Of a stretch of 43,447 bases of DNA, positions 33,005 through 42,095 are shown in pieces. The notes beneath the pieces were generated by a model. It did no database searches. It was not told the origin of the DNA and was given only the letters and a program-made list of their open reading frames with translations. Source of the DNA: Desulfobulbaceae bacterium (GTDB lineage Bacteria > Desulfobacterota > Desulfobulbia > Desulfobulbales > Desulfobulbaceae); NCBI GenBank assembly GCA_011389815.1, contig JAABTP010000018.1, positions 1 to 43,447 of the forward strand, given 5' to 3'. Each line of letters opens with the position of its first letter. Position 1 is the first letter of the stretch. A program made the translations under genes and the position numbers.

Positions 33005-34000
33005 ATGCTGAATTTTGATGCAGATGAAAATCAGCCGCCTCAAGTTGTTTTTTTAACATATATAAGCCGTTCCGGTTCGACTTTTTTAGCTCAGATCCTT
33101 GATTCCTTGCATGAGGTTTGTGTCGGTTTAGAAACCAGGCTGGATGATGGTTGGATTCGTGGTGAACATGTTTGTTTGCATTCAGAATCAGAGATTCGTG
33201 CTTATCTGAACCAGATGGAGAAAGATGCCAAGTTTCGCCAATGGGGCGTGTCTTCTGATGAGATATGGCAGAGACTTTCTATGCATCCTCCACCAATATA
33301 TTTTGGGGATATACTGCAAGCAGCGTTACTTGAATATGCAGGAAAAACATCTCCGAAGGTGTTGGTCCATAAGTGTGGTCATTATATTTCTTGCGTTTCC
33401 AAAATCAGGCAGGAAATTCCGAGGGCAAAATTTATATTTGTCGATAGAGACCCGAGAGCCATATATTGTTCACAAAAACGAAGTATTGACAGTTTAACCC
33501 GACAACCCATGCAGAGTGATATTGTAGATTTTGCACTAGAATACAAGAAACTTCAGCGGTCTTTGCAATCTGTCAGTCAAGACCCGTATGTCATGGTTGT
33601 TCAGTATGAAGAAATTATCGCAAGCGATCCGAGAGCAATACAACAAAAGTTTGCCCAATTTCTTGAAGTAGATTCATTCTCTGTCAATACATCCAATTAC
33701 TATTCCACCATACCTGAAGCGCAGAAACATTTGCATCGGCGAGTTGAATCGGGAGTTCCTGACAGGACGAGAGTGTCGGCATGGAAGAATGAGTTGCCCG
33801 TCAGTGAGATTCTTTTTCTTGGCTGGGCGTTGCGTAACTGGTTGAAAGCAAAAAAGTATGAAAATTGTAAAATACCCATTGATAAGATTAAGCTCACAGA
33901 GTTGTTTGCTCTTTTTAGACACCTTTCGCGATATATTTATGAAGCACATTTCGGTAGGCATTTTAGAAATAAGATGAGAGATTGCCTATGGAAAAGGTGA
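33005..34000 (+). CDS. Sulfotransferase family protein
   Basis: 331 residues. SRSGSTF (21-27) matches the 5'-phosphosulfate-binding loop and VDRDPRAIYCSQKRS (146-160) the 3'-phosphate-binding segment, with Arg and Ser in the expected places, of PAPS-dependent sulfotransferases. It would move sulfate from PAPS to a hydroxyl or amino group of a glycan in the cytoplasm. AGGAAG before the ATG. Its location between two GT4 genes in a glycan locus makes a sulfated polysaccharide or lipid-linked intermediate plausible (inference). No PAPS synthesis gene is present, but those are usually elsewhere. Confidence 0.78.
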   Translation: MLNFDADENQPPQVVFLTYISRSGSTFLAQILDSLHEVCVGLETRLDDGWIRGEHVCLHSESEIRAYLNQMEKDAKFRQWGVSSDEIWQRLSMHPPPIYFGDILQAALLEYAGKTSPKVLVHKCGHYISCVSKIRQEIPRAKFIFVDRDPRAIYCSQKRSIDSLTRQPMQSDIVDFALEYKKLQRSLQSVSQDPYVMVVQYEEIIASDPRAIQQKFAQFLEVDSFSVNTSNYYSTIPEAQKHLHRRVESGVPDRTRVSAWKNELPVSEILFLGWALRNWLKAKKYENCKIPIDKIKLTELFALFRHLSRYIYEAHFGRHFRNKMRDCLWKR

Positions 34001-34067
34001 CTCAAAGAGTGTATGCGCAATATTGCAAGCTAGTATCGTTCGCATCAGCCAGAAGGCATTAGAAAAG

Positions 34068-35315
34068 ATGAAGGCTAAACCATTAAAAGTTGTGATGGTT
34101 ATCTGGAAGTATTATCCAGTTTTTGAAGGAGGAGCTGAAAGGCAATGCAGAAAAATAGTGACTGAGCTGTCAGCAAAAGGTGTGGAGTGTACGGTACTGA
34201 CTGCGAGGGTGGAACGTAGCCTTCCTCTGGAAGAAATGATACCGGGAGGAGGCAGGATTGTAAGAATTGGTTCATTAGCGTTCTTGGATTCTCTTTATAG
34301 GCGCATTTTCCGATATATCAGAAAATGTTTTGGCAAACAAAAGGAAGACAAACAAAATGATTCTTTGGAATTTTGGTGTGTTCTTCCTTTTGTCTGGGTT
34401 GCCCGTTTGTCATTTCTGGTACAACTGAAAAGGTATTTGCGTCGTAATCATGCAGATATTGACGTACTGCACGTCCACGAGGCGCACTGGATTGCAGGCG
34501 CAGTGGCATGGGCAAGTTCCGGTCTTACTATTCCCATTGTATGTAAAGAGGCTGATTTTCCTGTGTCACAGCAGATCAGCTATGATACTCCCATGAGGGG
34601 CGCACTCGCTGAACGTCGCCAACATGTCAAATTTATAGCGATGACCAATGAAATATTCGAAGGATTGCTTGAGACAGGTATAAAAAAAACGCAAATATTT
34701 TGCATTCCAAATGGAGTGGCTGTTCCAAATGGCACAGCAGAATTTGCTTTATCGCAGGACATAGTTTATATAGGCAACCTGACCCAGGGTACAAAACGGA
34801 AAGCTTTTGATATATTATTTGAATCCTGGGTGAAAGTGGTTAAAAAAAATACTTCCGCACGGTTGGTTGTTCTTGGTGCCGGTGATCCGTCAGTTTGGAT
34901 AGAATATTTAAAAGATAATAAATGTTTATATAGTGTAACGTTCAAGGGGACGGTACCTGATGTTTCCTTATATTTGAAAAATGCAAGAGGTTTTGTTTTA
35001 CCATCAAGGGTTGAAGGTCTATCCAATGCATTGCTTGAGGCAATGAGCTGGGGAGTGCCCGTGGTTATTTCAGACATTCCAGCCCATCGTTCAGTTATCC
35101 AGCATGAAGAAAATGGGTTGGTAGTGCCTGTTGACAATAGCGAATTACTTGCACAAGCTATGCTAAGACTTCTTGATGACGAAACACTTTGCGAAGAACT
35201 CTCAAGCAATGCCCGTGAGACTATTAAAGAAAAATACTCAATGGAGGTCGTGTCGGCATCCTTGATTACATTATATTCCAAACTTGCCAGTCACAATGAA
35301 ACAGTAGAAGTATAG
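34068..35315 (+). CDS. Glycosyltransferase family 4
   Basis: 415 residues from ATG 34068; an in-frame TTG at 34023 would add 15 residues, but AGAAGG upstream and the usual family N-terminus (PLKVVMVIWKYYPVFEGGAE) favour the ATG. LPSRVEGLSNALLEAMSWGVPVV near 311-333 carries the E-x7-E donor site. End-to-end similarity to the GT4 at 31600 suggests duplication. The donor is unknown. Confidence 0.88.
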   Translation: MKAKPLKVVMVIWKYYPVFEGGAERQCRKIVTELSAKGVECTVLTARVERSLPLEEMIPGGGRIVRIGSLAFLDSLYRRIFRYIRKCFGKQKEDKQNDSLEFWCVLPFVWVARLSFLVQLKRYLRRNHADIDVLHVHEAHWIAGAVAWASSGLTIPIVCKEADFPVSQQISYDTPMRGALAERRQHVKFIAMTNEIFEGLLETGIKKTQIFCIPNGVAVPNGTAEFALSQDIVYIGNLTQGTKRKAFDILFESWVKVVKKNTSARLVVLGAGDPSVWIEYLKDNKCLYSVTFKGTVPDVSLYLKNARGFVLPSRVEGLSNALLEAMSWGVPVVISDIPAHRSVIQHEENGLVVPVDNSELLAQAMLRLLDDETLCEELSSNARETIKEKYSMEVVSASLITLYSKLASHNETVEV

Positions 35316-35426
35316 TGTTATATGGTTTTATTTGTGATACATGATATTCAAAAAGAAATCTCGGCAAATCGTCTATTTGGCAATAACTAGCTGATTAAAT
35401 ATATAAAAAACAGTTGAGGCACTTTT

Positions 35427-36602
35427 TTGTCTTTGAAAAAGAAAGAAGATCATTGGAAAGTAGTTATTTACACCGATGCGGTTGTTTTTGGTGGACACGA
35501 AGTCACGTTGCTTGAAGCTGTGAAAGGTTTACTCAAGGAACCCCGGCTTGAAGTGTGTTTCATGGTTCCAGAGAAAAACGACCGCCTTCTAAAGAAGCTC
35601 TCTTTCTTAACTGGGCAACTAAAGATTGTTAAACATTCCTTTTCCACTGCAGCCGGGGATGTCTTCCGTGTGCTCTGCAGATCTACAAAAGTCCGAAAAT
35701 TACAAAGAATAATACAAGCTCACAATCCTGATCTGGTGATTGTCTCTCAGGGGGCAATAGCATTGTCCGCATGTGGGTTAGGCGCTGCTTCTTTGGCAGG
35801 TATTCCAGTGATGAGCTTTCTTCCAATGGCTCACCCTGTAGCTCTAGCCAGAGGAAAACAATCTCTGTCGGTTAGATTTCAAGAGTTTTTGTATCGTTAT
35901 CTTTATGAGTTACCGAGTTTCTTTTTCACGATGTGTCAGACGACAAAGAAACAACTTGAGCATTTGCATGGCGTTTGTGGAGAACAAATTTTTATCAGCT
36001 ATTATGGCTTTGATCTACCTCAATCCTCAAGGCCCGCATTGTCTTGGTCAGGTAAAGGAGACGAGGAGGAAAAACATATAGCTTTGGTGGGAAGAATAGA
36101 GTTTCACCAAAAACAGCAGGATTTTTTTGTTCAACAACTTGCCACATGTAAGAATGAGATTTCTTCACTAACAGTACATATTATTGGAGATGGCCCTGAC
36201 AAGGAACCACTCAATAGGCTTGTCCACAAGTTAGGTCTTGGGGAAAATGTTATCTTTGAAGGCTGGGTGGAGGATATGAAGCCTTGGTATTCAATACTTG
36301 ATGCCATCGTTCTTCCGTCTCGTTTTGAAGGCTTTCCTTTGGTTATGGTTGAAGCAATGTATCATGGGGTACCGGTTGTTGCGAGTAAGGTTGATGGTAT
36401 GGAGGAAATTCTGCCAGTTCAATGGCTTTTCCCCATGAATGATGGAGAGGAAATGATGCGTTGTCTGCGCTATGTCTTCACTATAGATCAATATGACCAT
36501 TTAGCGAGAAACCAGCGTATTGTTGTTGATGAAATGACTGCCGAGTCATATCAGAAAGATTTTAAGAATGCAGTGCTCTACTGTCTGGAAAGTAGAAAAT
36601 AA
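35427..36602 (+). CDS. Glycosyltransferase family 4
   Basis: 391 residues from TTG 35427, supported by GAGG at 35415-35418 eight bases upstream. The N-terminus VVIYTDAVVFGGHEVTLLEA is a variant acceptor loop (GGHE instead of GGAE), and PSRFEGFPLVMVEAMYHGVPVV near 297-318 is the donor E-x7-E region. It sits 97 bases before galE, so it may use UDP-galactose or UDP-GalNAc, though nothing in the sequence fixes this. Confidence 0.85.
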   Translation: MSLKKKEDHWKVVIYTDAVVFGGHEVTLLEAVKGLLKEPRLEVCFMVPEKNDRLLKKLSFLTGQLKIVKHSFSTAAGDVFRVLCRSTKVRKLQRIIQAHNPDLVIVSQGAIALSACGLGAASLAGIPVMSFLPMAHPVALARGKQSLSVRFQEFLYRYLYELPSFFFTMCQTTKKQLEHLHGVCGEQIFISYYGFDLPQSSRPALSWSGKGDEEEKHIALVGRIEFHQKQQDFFVQQLATCKNEISSLTVHIIGDGPDKEPLNRLVHKLGLGENVIFEGWVEDMKPWYSILDAIVLPSRFEGFPLVMVEAMYHGVPVVASKVDGMEEILPVQWLFPMNDGEEMMRCLRYVFTIDQYDHLARNQRIVVDEMTAESYQKDFKNAVLYCLESRK

Positions 36603-36698
36603 TTATGCGATGGCTGAGTCTGCTTTCGTATTGTCCTTTCTATCTGATAAAAAACAAGAGTAAGGTACATTCTAGTTGAATATACGGAGCACAGGCTG

Positions 36699-37700
36699 AT
36701 GTCGGAAATTTTGGTTGTCGGAGGAGCTGGATATATCGGATCTCACATGTGTAAGTATCTCCATGCTAAAGGGTTGAAGCCTGTTGTGCTTGACAATCTG
36801 AGTCTTGGACATGAAGAATCGGTAAAGTGGGGATCGTTTTATAAAGCTGAACTTGATGATCAAAAGGTACTGGCTGAAGTTTTTGATAAGCATGATATTT
36901 TGGCAGTCATGCATTTTGCGGCCTTTTGTTATGTGGGAGAATCAGTGACAGCACCCTTGAAATATTATCAAAATAATATTGCTGCAACACTTGGGCTGCT
37001 TCGCGCAATGTTGCAACATGGTGTGAATAAGATCATTTTTTCTTCATCCTGTGCAACCTATGGCGAGTCTGTGTGTTTACCCATAACTGAAGAGCAGCCG
37101 CAACAGCCCATTAATCCCTATGGGCGCACTAAGCTGATGATGGAAAATATTCTGGATGATCTGGATAGAGCAAATGGATTAAAATCGGTATGTCTTAGGT
37201 ATTTTAATGCGGCAGGTGCCGACCCTGAGGGAGAACTTGGTGAAGCCCATGAGCCTGAAACACATCTTATCCCTCTTGTACTGTATGCTGCACTTGGTCG
37301 CCTAAAAAATCTCACGGTTTTTGGCAAGGATTATTCTACCAAGGACGGAACCTGCATCAGAGACTATATTCATGTCAATGATCTTGCTCAGGCGCATTAT
37401 CTTGCGTTACTCCATCTGTTGGATGGCGGTACAAGCAAAAAATATAATCTTGGAAACGAAAATGGATATTCCATACTGGATGTGATTAAAACTGCCAGCC
37501 AAGTCAGCGGTAAGGAGATTGTTTATACATTTGCCGAACGAAGAGTAGGAGATCCTGCCGTACTGATTGGCTCTGCCGAGAAAGCTATTTGTGAGTTGCA
37601 TTGGAAACCTGAATTTACTCGTCTTGAAAAGATTATCCAGACTGCCTGGGATTGGCTTTCTAATAATCCCAAAGGTTATGAAACGACCAGGATCATATGA
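36699..37700 (+). CDS. galE: UDP-glucose 4-epimerase
   Basis: 333 residues, normal length. GGAGYIG (8-14) is the NAD-binding motif, SSSCATYG near 114-121 supplies the catalytic serine/threonine region and YGRTK gives Y141 and K145 of the SDR active site. NPYGRTK and YFNAAGADP are GalE-like. It interconverts UDP-glucose/UDP-galactose (or the N-acetyl forms), supplying galactose-type donors to neighbouring transferases. GGAG upstream of the ATG. Epimerisation of UDP-GlcNAc instead of, or as well as, UDP-Glc cannot be excluded. Confidence 0.93.
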   Translation: MSEILVVGGAGYIGSHMCKYLHAKGLKPVVLDNLSLGHEESVKWGSFYKAELDDQKVLAEVFDKHDILAVMHFAAFCYVGESVTAPLKYYQNNIAATLGLLRAMLQHGVNKIIFSSSCATYGESVCLPITEEQPQQPINPYGRTKLMMENILDDLDRANGLKSVCLRYFNAAGADPEGELGEAHEPETHLIPLVLYAALGRLKNLTVFGKDYSTKDGTCIRDYIHVNDLAQAHYLALLHLLDGGTSKKYNLGNENGYSILDVIKTASQVSGKEIVYTFAERRVGDPAVLIGSAEKAICELHWKPEFTRLEKIIQTAWDWLSNNPKGYETTRII

Positions 37701-37702
37701 CT

Positions 37703-37789
37703 ATGCCGTCATTGAACACAACGCCGTTGGCCGAGTTTATTGTCGAAGTGAGTATAGTGCTTAAGTGTCTGGAGCGTGAAAATCAATGA
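37703..37789 (+). pseudogene. Degraded N-terminus of a GT2 glycosyltransferase
   Basis: ATG 37703 to a TGA at 37787-37789 gives 28 residues. The second half, FIVEVSIVLKCLERENQ, closely resembles the N-terminal strand and loop of DPM1/polyisoprenyl-phosphate-type GT2 enzymes (EVSIVLPCLNEEE), with P replaced by K and the acidic cluster altered. It then stops and overlaps the start of the next gene by ATGA. A truncated GT2 gene left by recombination is the best reading; the short match keeps confidence low. Confidence 0.35.
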
Positions 37790-38880
37790 AGTCTGTAGCC
37801 CTTGTCCCTTATTGTCCATTTCCCGCCGACAGTGGCGGCAAGGTGGAAATGTGGAAACATCTTGAGGTTTTGCGTTCGTTAGGGCAATGTACCATTGCCT
37901 CTGCAGCAACCCGCCCTGTGGGCATGGGCTGGCAGGTTTCAGCAAAAAAGGATATTGCACAATGCGGTTATACAGTCAGCTTGCGTGAGGAGTTTTTTCC
38001 CAAGCGAAACTGGAAGCAGCTTTTCGGGCTTGCGTATGGAGCCATCTGCAAGGGACTGCATCTGGAGCGGGCCTTTGGCCATACCAATCCGTACCATCGT
38101 CATGCCTTTCCAGACGATTTCCTCTTGCAATGCTCCAACAGGGCTGATCTGGCATTGATTAACTACAGTTATTGGGCCAGGCTCCCGACATCTTGTCCAA
38201 AGGTTATTGTTCTACTGGATTTATGGTCCAATACAATGTGGGGCGGAATAGAACCGGAGACCAGGGAGCTGGCGACAGCGGATTTGCTCGTTGTCATCTC
38301 CAAGGATGAAGAAGCGCAGTTGCGTGCCCGTGGGCTGAAGAATATTCTCTGGAGTCCTCCTTTAGCAGAGCCTTCGTATTTTCCACTGACAGAGCAGGTC
38401 GGACTGATCGGATCTGCAAACAAGTTTAATAGAGAAGGTATTTCCTGGCTCAGCAAAGCCAAGAAACCTGCTGTCCCTTTAACCGTCTACGGTGCCCTGT
38501 CGGCCTTTGCCAAGTGGCCGGATGCAGATACGGTGAGAAGCTATGCAGATACTCATACACCCTATTGCGACTGCGGGGTTGTCCTGCTGCCCACGGCCTT
38601 AGGTATGGGGGTGCAGATCAAGACCGTGGAAGCATTGGCTGCTGGCCGGGCCATCGTTGCCCGAACCGGAGCTATGCGTGGGCTGCCTCCGGGAAAAGGT
38701 GCTTGGATTGAGGTTGAGACACCGGAAGCCATGTGGGGACATGCTGCTTTACTCAGTCGTAACGCTGACCTGCGGGAAGAACAGGGGACTAAGGCGCGAG
38801 CCTATTATCAGGAGCATTTGGACTCCCGGAAGATTCTCGCTGAGCTTCGTACAGCCTACTCCACCTTGGTACAGGGCTGA
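37786..38880 (+). CDS. GT-B glycosyltransferase (GT4/GT1-like)
   Basis: 364 residues. The N-terminus (YCPFPADSGGKVEMWKHLEVLRSLG) is the usual PFP..GG.. acceptor loop seen in Glyco_trans_1_4-type enzymes, and GMGVQIKTVEALAAGRAIVA near residue 273-292 is the donor-site helix. The first glutamate of a classical E-x7-E is absent, as is common in this subgroup. It begins by ATGA overlap with a degraded GT2 fragment. GC content rises again from here towards the right flank. Donor unknown. Confidence 0.8.
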   Translation: MKSVALVPYCPFPADSGGKVEMWKHLEVLRSLGQCTIASAATRPVGMGWQVSAKKDIAQCGYTVSLREEFFPKRNWKQLFGLAYGAICKGLHLERAFGHTNPYHRHAFPDDFLLQCSNRADLALINYSYWARLPTSCPKVIVLLDLWSNTMWGGIEPETRELATADLLVVISKDEEAQLRARGLKNILWSPPLAEPSYFPLTEQVGLIGSANKFNREGISWLSKAKKPAVPLTVYGALSAFAKWPDADTVRSYADTHTPYCDCGVVLLPTALGMGVQIKTVEALAAGRAIVARTGAMRGLPPGKGAWIEVETPEAMWGHAALLSRNADLREEQGTKARAYYQEHLDSRKILAELRTAYSTLVQG

Positions 38881-38988
38881 TTATCACTCTCACCCTATGA
38901 GCAACACCTCCAATTATTAAAAGATGTTTTGATCTGTTCCATTTGCAAGAAAATGCAACCCACTCAACTCTTTTCCAGGAGATGAACA

Positions 38989-40053
38989 ATGGCAAATTCT
39001 CTTACCGGCTCAGTCGGTGAAAGCGGTAAAAACCAACCCGATGATGTTCGTGCAGTCTATGCATTGTTTAACAAGATCCTTTCGGTGCAGCTGGAAGTGA
39101 GTGATGTCTGCTCTGTTGAGCTGATTCGGGCAATCAGAGAGTTTCAGCAGGGATTCATGTCCCGTCCTGATGGCAGAATAGATGTGGGTGGACGAACCTG
39201 GAAAAAGCTCACCGCTACTGCTGAGGCACCGGAAACAGCAATTAGTGGATCAGTAGGGGAGGGCGGCCAGAATCGCTCCCGTGATGTCCGTATTATCTAT
39301 GCCCTGTTTAATGCAATACTCTCCAGGCCCCTGGATGTCAGCGATCAATGCACAGACGAGTTAATTCAGGCGATTAAGGATCTGCAAAAGGGCTTTATGT
39401 CCCGTCCTGACGGCAGGATTGATGTGGGCGGGCGCACCTGGAGACGGCTGACCACGCCAGCCGGAGGAGCCGGCCAATCTGTGCTCCTGAGCTTTGATGA
39501 TGGTCCGGCCCCAACAAAGGCCTTATTCTCCATTCTGGATATCCTGGATCGTTATGCTATCAAGGCGGAATTCTATGTTCTTGGTCAGGAAGTGGATAGC
39601 CAGCCAGCAGCAGCAAAGGAAATCGCAGAGCGAGGTCATAAAGTTCAAAACCATACCTATACCCACCCTAATCTGGCTCAGGCCAGCAAGAGCACTGTTC
39701 GCAGGGAACTGAGCAAAACCCAGGAGAGCATTAAAAAAGCCACCGGCTCCACGCCTACCAAAATTCGCCCTCCTTACGGTGCAGGCGGCTGGCGACCATA
39801 CGATTGGGAGCTTATTACCGTGGCAAACGAACTTTCCCTGACCATTCAGAACTGGGATATTGATACAGAAGACTGGAAATCTCCCCAGGGAGTCGGTCCC
39901 AGCAAACGATCTATGATTGAACGTCAGCTTGCCCGCAGGCAGAATCAGACCGAGCTCAATGTGCTCATGCATGTCTTACCAGGAACAGCTGACGACCTGG
40001 GAGATTTTATTGAGCAGCTTAAACAATGGGGATTCAGCTTTGCCAGGCCGTAA
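38989..40053 (+). CDS. Polysaccharide deacetylase (CE4/NodB) with duplicated N-terminal domain
   Basis: 354 residues. Residues 7-73 and 87-153 are two copies of one domain offset by exactly 80 residues, resembling peptidoglycan-binding modules (AIREFQQGFMSRPDGRIDVGG). Residues ~165-354 are a CE4 domain with all five motifs: SFDDG (D170, D171), HTYTH (H222, H226), RPPYG near 260-264, DIDTEDW (290-296) and LMH (326-328). CE4 enzymes remove N-acetyl groups from glycans with a divalent metal. There is no signal peptide, which is odd for a wall-binding deacetylase. AGGAGA precedes the ATG. Confidence 0.9.
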   Translation: MANSLTGSVGESGKNQPDDVRAVYALFNKILSVQLEVSDVCSVELIRAIREFQQGFMSRPDGRIDVGGRTWKKLTATAEAPETAISGSVGEGGQNRSRDVRIIYALFNAILSRPLDVSDQCTDELIQAIKDLQKGFMSRPDGRIDVGGRTWRRLTTPAGGAGQSVLLSFDDGPAPTKALFSILDILDRYAIKAEFYVLGQEVDSQPAAAKEIAERGHKVQNHTYTHPNLAQASKSTVRRELSKTQESIKKATGSTPTKIRPPYGAGGWRPYDWELITVANELSLTIQNWDIDTEDWKSPQGVGPSKRSMIERQLARRQNQTELNVLMHVLPGTADDLGDFIEQLKQWGFSFARP

Positions 40054-40063
40054 TATACGTAAC

Positions 40064-40435
40064 ATGTTGCTGCCGTATCACTATTTCCTGTTCTTCTGTC
40101 TTAGTCTGCTGCTGACTGGCTGCAACAGTCAGGCTGACGAGCTGGACCAGGCGAGCCGCAGTTACAAGGCGCATCGGGATTATGCTAGTCTTGAAGTGAT
40201 CAACGGGCATCTGCGCAAAGGTATGGCGCAGAGCAAGGTGGAAGACCTGCTTGGTGAGGCCGACTACTCGCCCATTGCGGGACAATATTATTATTCCTCG
40301 GATCGCTCGGAAGTGGCAGGCAGCGGGAAAGAGCGGATGAATGTCACGGTCGGGCTGGTTGTGGAATACCGTGATGACCAAGGCCAGCTGACTGAGCAGT
40401 TGCAGAGCTTTTGGCTGGGGCGTATCCGGGAATAG
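40064..40435 (+). CDS. Small lipoprotein with BamE/OmlA-like motif
   Basis: 123 residues from ATG 40064. A signal peptide ends in LLTGC with the lipid-modified C20. The mature part contains LRKGMAQSKVEDLLGEADYS, the helix-turn pattern of SmpA/OmlA (BamE-like) domains, followed by YYYSSDRSE and a beta-rich C-terminus ending in SFWLGRIRE. It would sit in the outer or inner membrane facing the periplasm. It starts 10 bases after the deacetylase stop and is probably co-transcribed with it. The role is unknown; it is too divergent to call it BamE itself. Confidence 0.7.
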   Translation: MLLPYHYFLFFCLSLLLTGCNSQADELDQASRSYKAHRDYASLEVINGHLRKGMAQSKVEDLLGEADYSPIAGQYYYSSDRSEVAGSGKERMNVTVGLVVEYRDDQGQLTEQLQSFWLGRIRE

Positions 40436-40454
40436 ACTCTGTTATGCAACAGGT

Positions 40455-40925
40455 ATGGCAATGATTTATCCCGGGAGAATGACCGCAGCTGTTGAGGAAG
40501 ATTTTGTCGTATTCCTTATCGGAATGCGCATCAATAAATTCTGGAAGGTGCATAAATGGCTGCCTGTGGCCCGATCCATGCTCAGGATGCTTGATGAACT
40601 GTATGAACATCCTGAGCTTGGTCTTCTTGGCCACGAACAGTGGATTGGCAGGACCACTGTTATGATGCAATATTGGAAATCCTTTGAGCACCTGGAAAAT
40701 TTCGCAAAGGATACAACATCATCACATGTATCGACGTGGACACGCTTTAACAAACAGATCAATACAAGCGGAGATGTGGGTATCTGGCATGAAACATACC
40801 TGTCCGGGAAAGGGCGGTACGAGTGCGTATACAACAACATGCCTCAATTTGGGCTGGCAAAGGTTGGAAATCATATAAAAGCACAGGGAAATTACCTGTC
40901 TGCCCGGTCCCGAATAAATGCCTAA
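40455..40925 (+). CDS. DUF4188-like protein (monooxygenase-like fold)
   Basis: 156 residues. IYPGRMTA near the start, DFVVFLIGMRINKFWKVHKWLPVARSM and the later TTVMMQYWKSFEHLENFAKD, then VGIWHETY, match the pattern of DUF4188-type proteins, whose fold resembles heme-degrading or antibiotic monooxygenases. No catalytic role is established for the family. ATG 40461 is a second possible start. It lies 19 bases after the lipoprotein gene and converges on the minus-strand gene, leaving only 27 bases between them. Confidence 0.7.
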   Translation: MAMIYPGRMTAAVEEDFVVFLIGMRINKFWKVHKWLPVARSMLRMLDELYEHPELGLLGHEQWIGRTTVMMQYWKSFEHLENFAKDTTSSHVSTWTRFNKQINTSGDVGIWHETYLSGKGRYECVYNNMPQFGLAKVGNHIKAQGNYLSARSRINA

Positions 40926-40952
40926 TATTTCTCTCCTCCCCTGCCGGATATT

Positions 40953-41999
40953 CTATACCCCGATGTTCGCAAGATCACAGACCTCCAGCATGTATCGTCC
41001 ATAGGAAAGCAGGCTGGCAACGAACAGATCGTAGGACCCGCCATCAAGGAAATTCACCGTCACATCCTCATCCAGGCCGGTCAGCACCATATCACTTCCT
41101 GTCGGAGAAAGAATCACCTCCGGGCCGAGATCTCCTGCAACAGGGCCAACAGCAAGGGTAATCTGACCGTCTGTCCGATAGACCGCCTCAAACCTGCACA
41201 TCACCTGATCGCCAAGGTAGTTGCTTACCTTCAGCGGCCCGTCCACAGCATCGCCGACAACGAACAGCTTGGGCTGCGCTTGCGTGACAACATTGGTGGA
41301 GCGCAGGTGGTTGGCATACTCACCTGTGCGCAGTTGTCCATTCTTGCTGTATCGTGACCGCACCGTAATAGTTTTCTCAACATTGGGAGGAGTTGCTGAC
41401 TCCCCTCCAAAATCAGGCGTGATGATGATTTTTGAGGGATTGTTGAGGCTGATGTTATCCTGCTGCACGATGTGGCCGTCAGCATCGGTCAGGAACACGC
41501 CCTGAGTCGGGTCTGCTTCGTCAAAGCCGATGTTGGAGCCATCCAGACGGAACCCGTAGTCCGCGCGAATCCAGTTCTGAAGCTTAGTATTTGTGTCATA
41601 CGCCCCGCCGATATCAGGAGACTTTTCCGAATACGGAAGCCGCTCGTATTCCGCCTTCTGTGCTACGTCCTGCTTCAGTACCACGGAAGGCCTTGCTTTA
41701 ACGTCAACACAGTCAGGCGGCAGGTCGTCAGTGGGCAGATCCAGGCGAACAGGCAGGGTGGTGACAAAAGAGACAAACCCGGACAGATTGATGGTGTTGC
41801 CGTCAGCAAGCTGGCGGATCACCTCTTCCCTGAATGCCTCAAGAACCGCTTTGGCAGTATCTACTGGGATGGTCGGGTTATGCAGATGGATTTGCTTTGC
41901 CAGAGCATCATAGTCCAGAGTCTTGCGGGCAATCGGTCGTGCAGTGGATGACGGGGGATTTGTCAGGTAGTTCTGGATAATCTTGTATTGGATCGGCAT
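40953..41999 (-). CDS. HU-like DNA-binding domain protein with C-terminal beta domain
   Basis: 348 residues on the minus strand, with AGGAGCAC before the ATG. Residues ~28-105 resemble an HU/IHF-type domain: an ALAKQI helix, VDTAKAVLEAFREEVIRQLADGNTINLSGFVSF, and a basic strand. The rest is predicted beta-rich and ends with segments reminiscent of Ig-like repeats in HU-DNA_bdg/DUF4469-type proteins. Such proteins are thought to bind DNA; targets are unknown. It is the only clear minus-strand gene in the window, and an inverted-repeat and palindrome-rich region lies directly upstream of its start. Confidence 0.65.
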   Translation of the reverse strand: MPIQYKIIQNYLTNPPSSTARPIARKTLDYDALAKQIHLHNPTIPVDTAKAVLEAFREEVIRQLADGNTINLSGFVSFVTTLPVRLDLPTDDLPPDCVDVKARPSVVLKQDVAQKAEYERLPYSEKSPDIGGAYDTNTKLQNWIRADYGFRLDGSNIGFDEADPTQGVFLTDADGHIVQQDNISLNNPSKIIITPDFGGESATPPNVEKTITVRSRYSKNGQLRTGEYANHLRSTNVVTQAQPKLFVVGDAVDGPLKVSNYLGDQVMCRFEAVYRTDGQITLAVGPVAGDLGPEVILSPTGSDMVLTGLDEDVTVNFLDGGSYDLFVASLLSYGRYMLEVCDLANIGV

Positions 42000-42095
42000 A
42001 ACGTGCTCCTTGTGTTGAAGGGATATTTTTTATACCGGCTTATCGGTACAGACTGTTTTCAAAGTAAAACTTCCGAACAGATAGCGCAACAGGTA

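Noticed and set aside
34023-34067. TTG 34023 as start of the GT4 gene
   Set aside because: No ribosome binding site and residues before ATG 34068 do not resemble the family N-terminus.
34766-35281. Minus-strand 171-codon open frame
   Set aside because: Antisense to the GT4 donor domain with conserved E-x7-E motif; Ser-rich and featureless.
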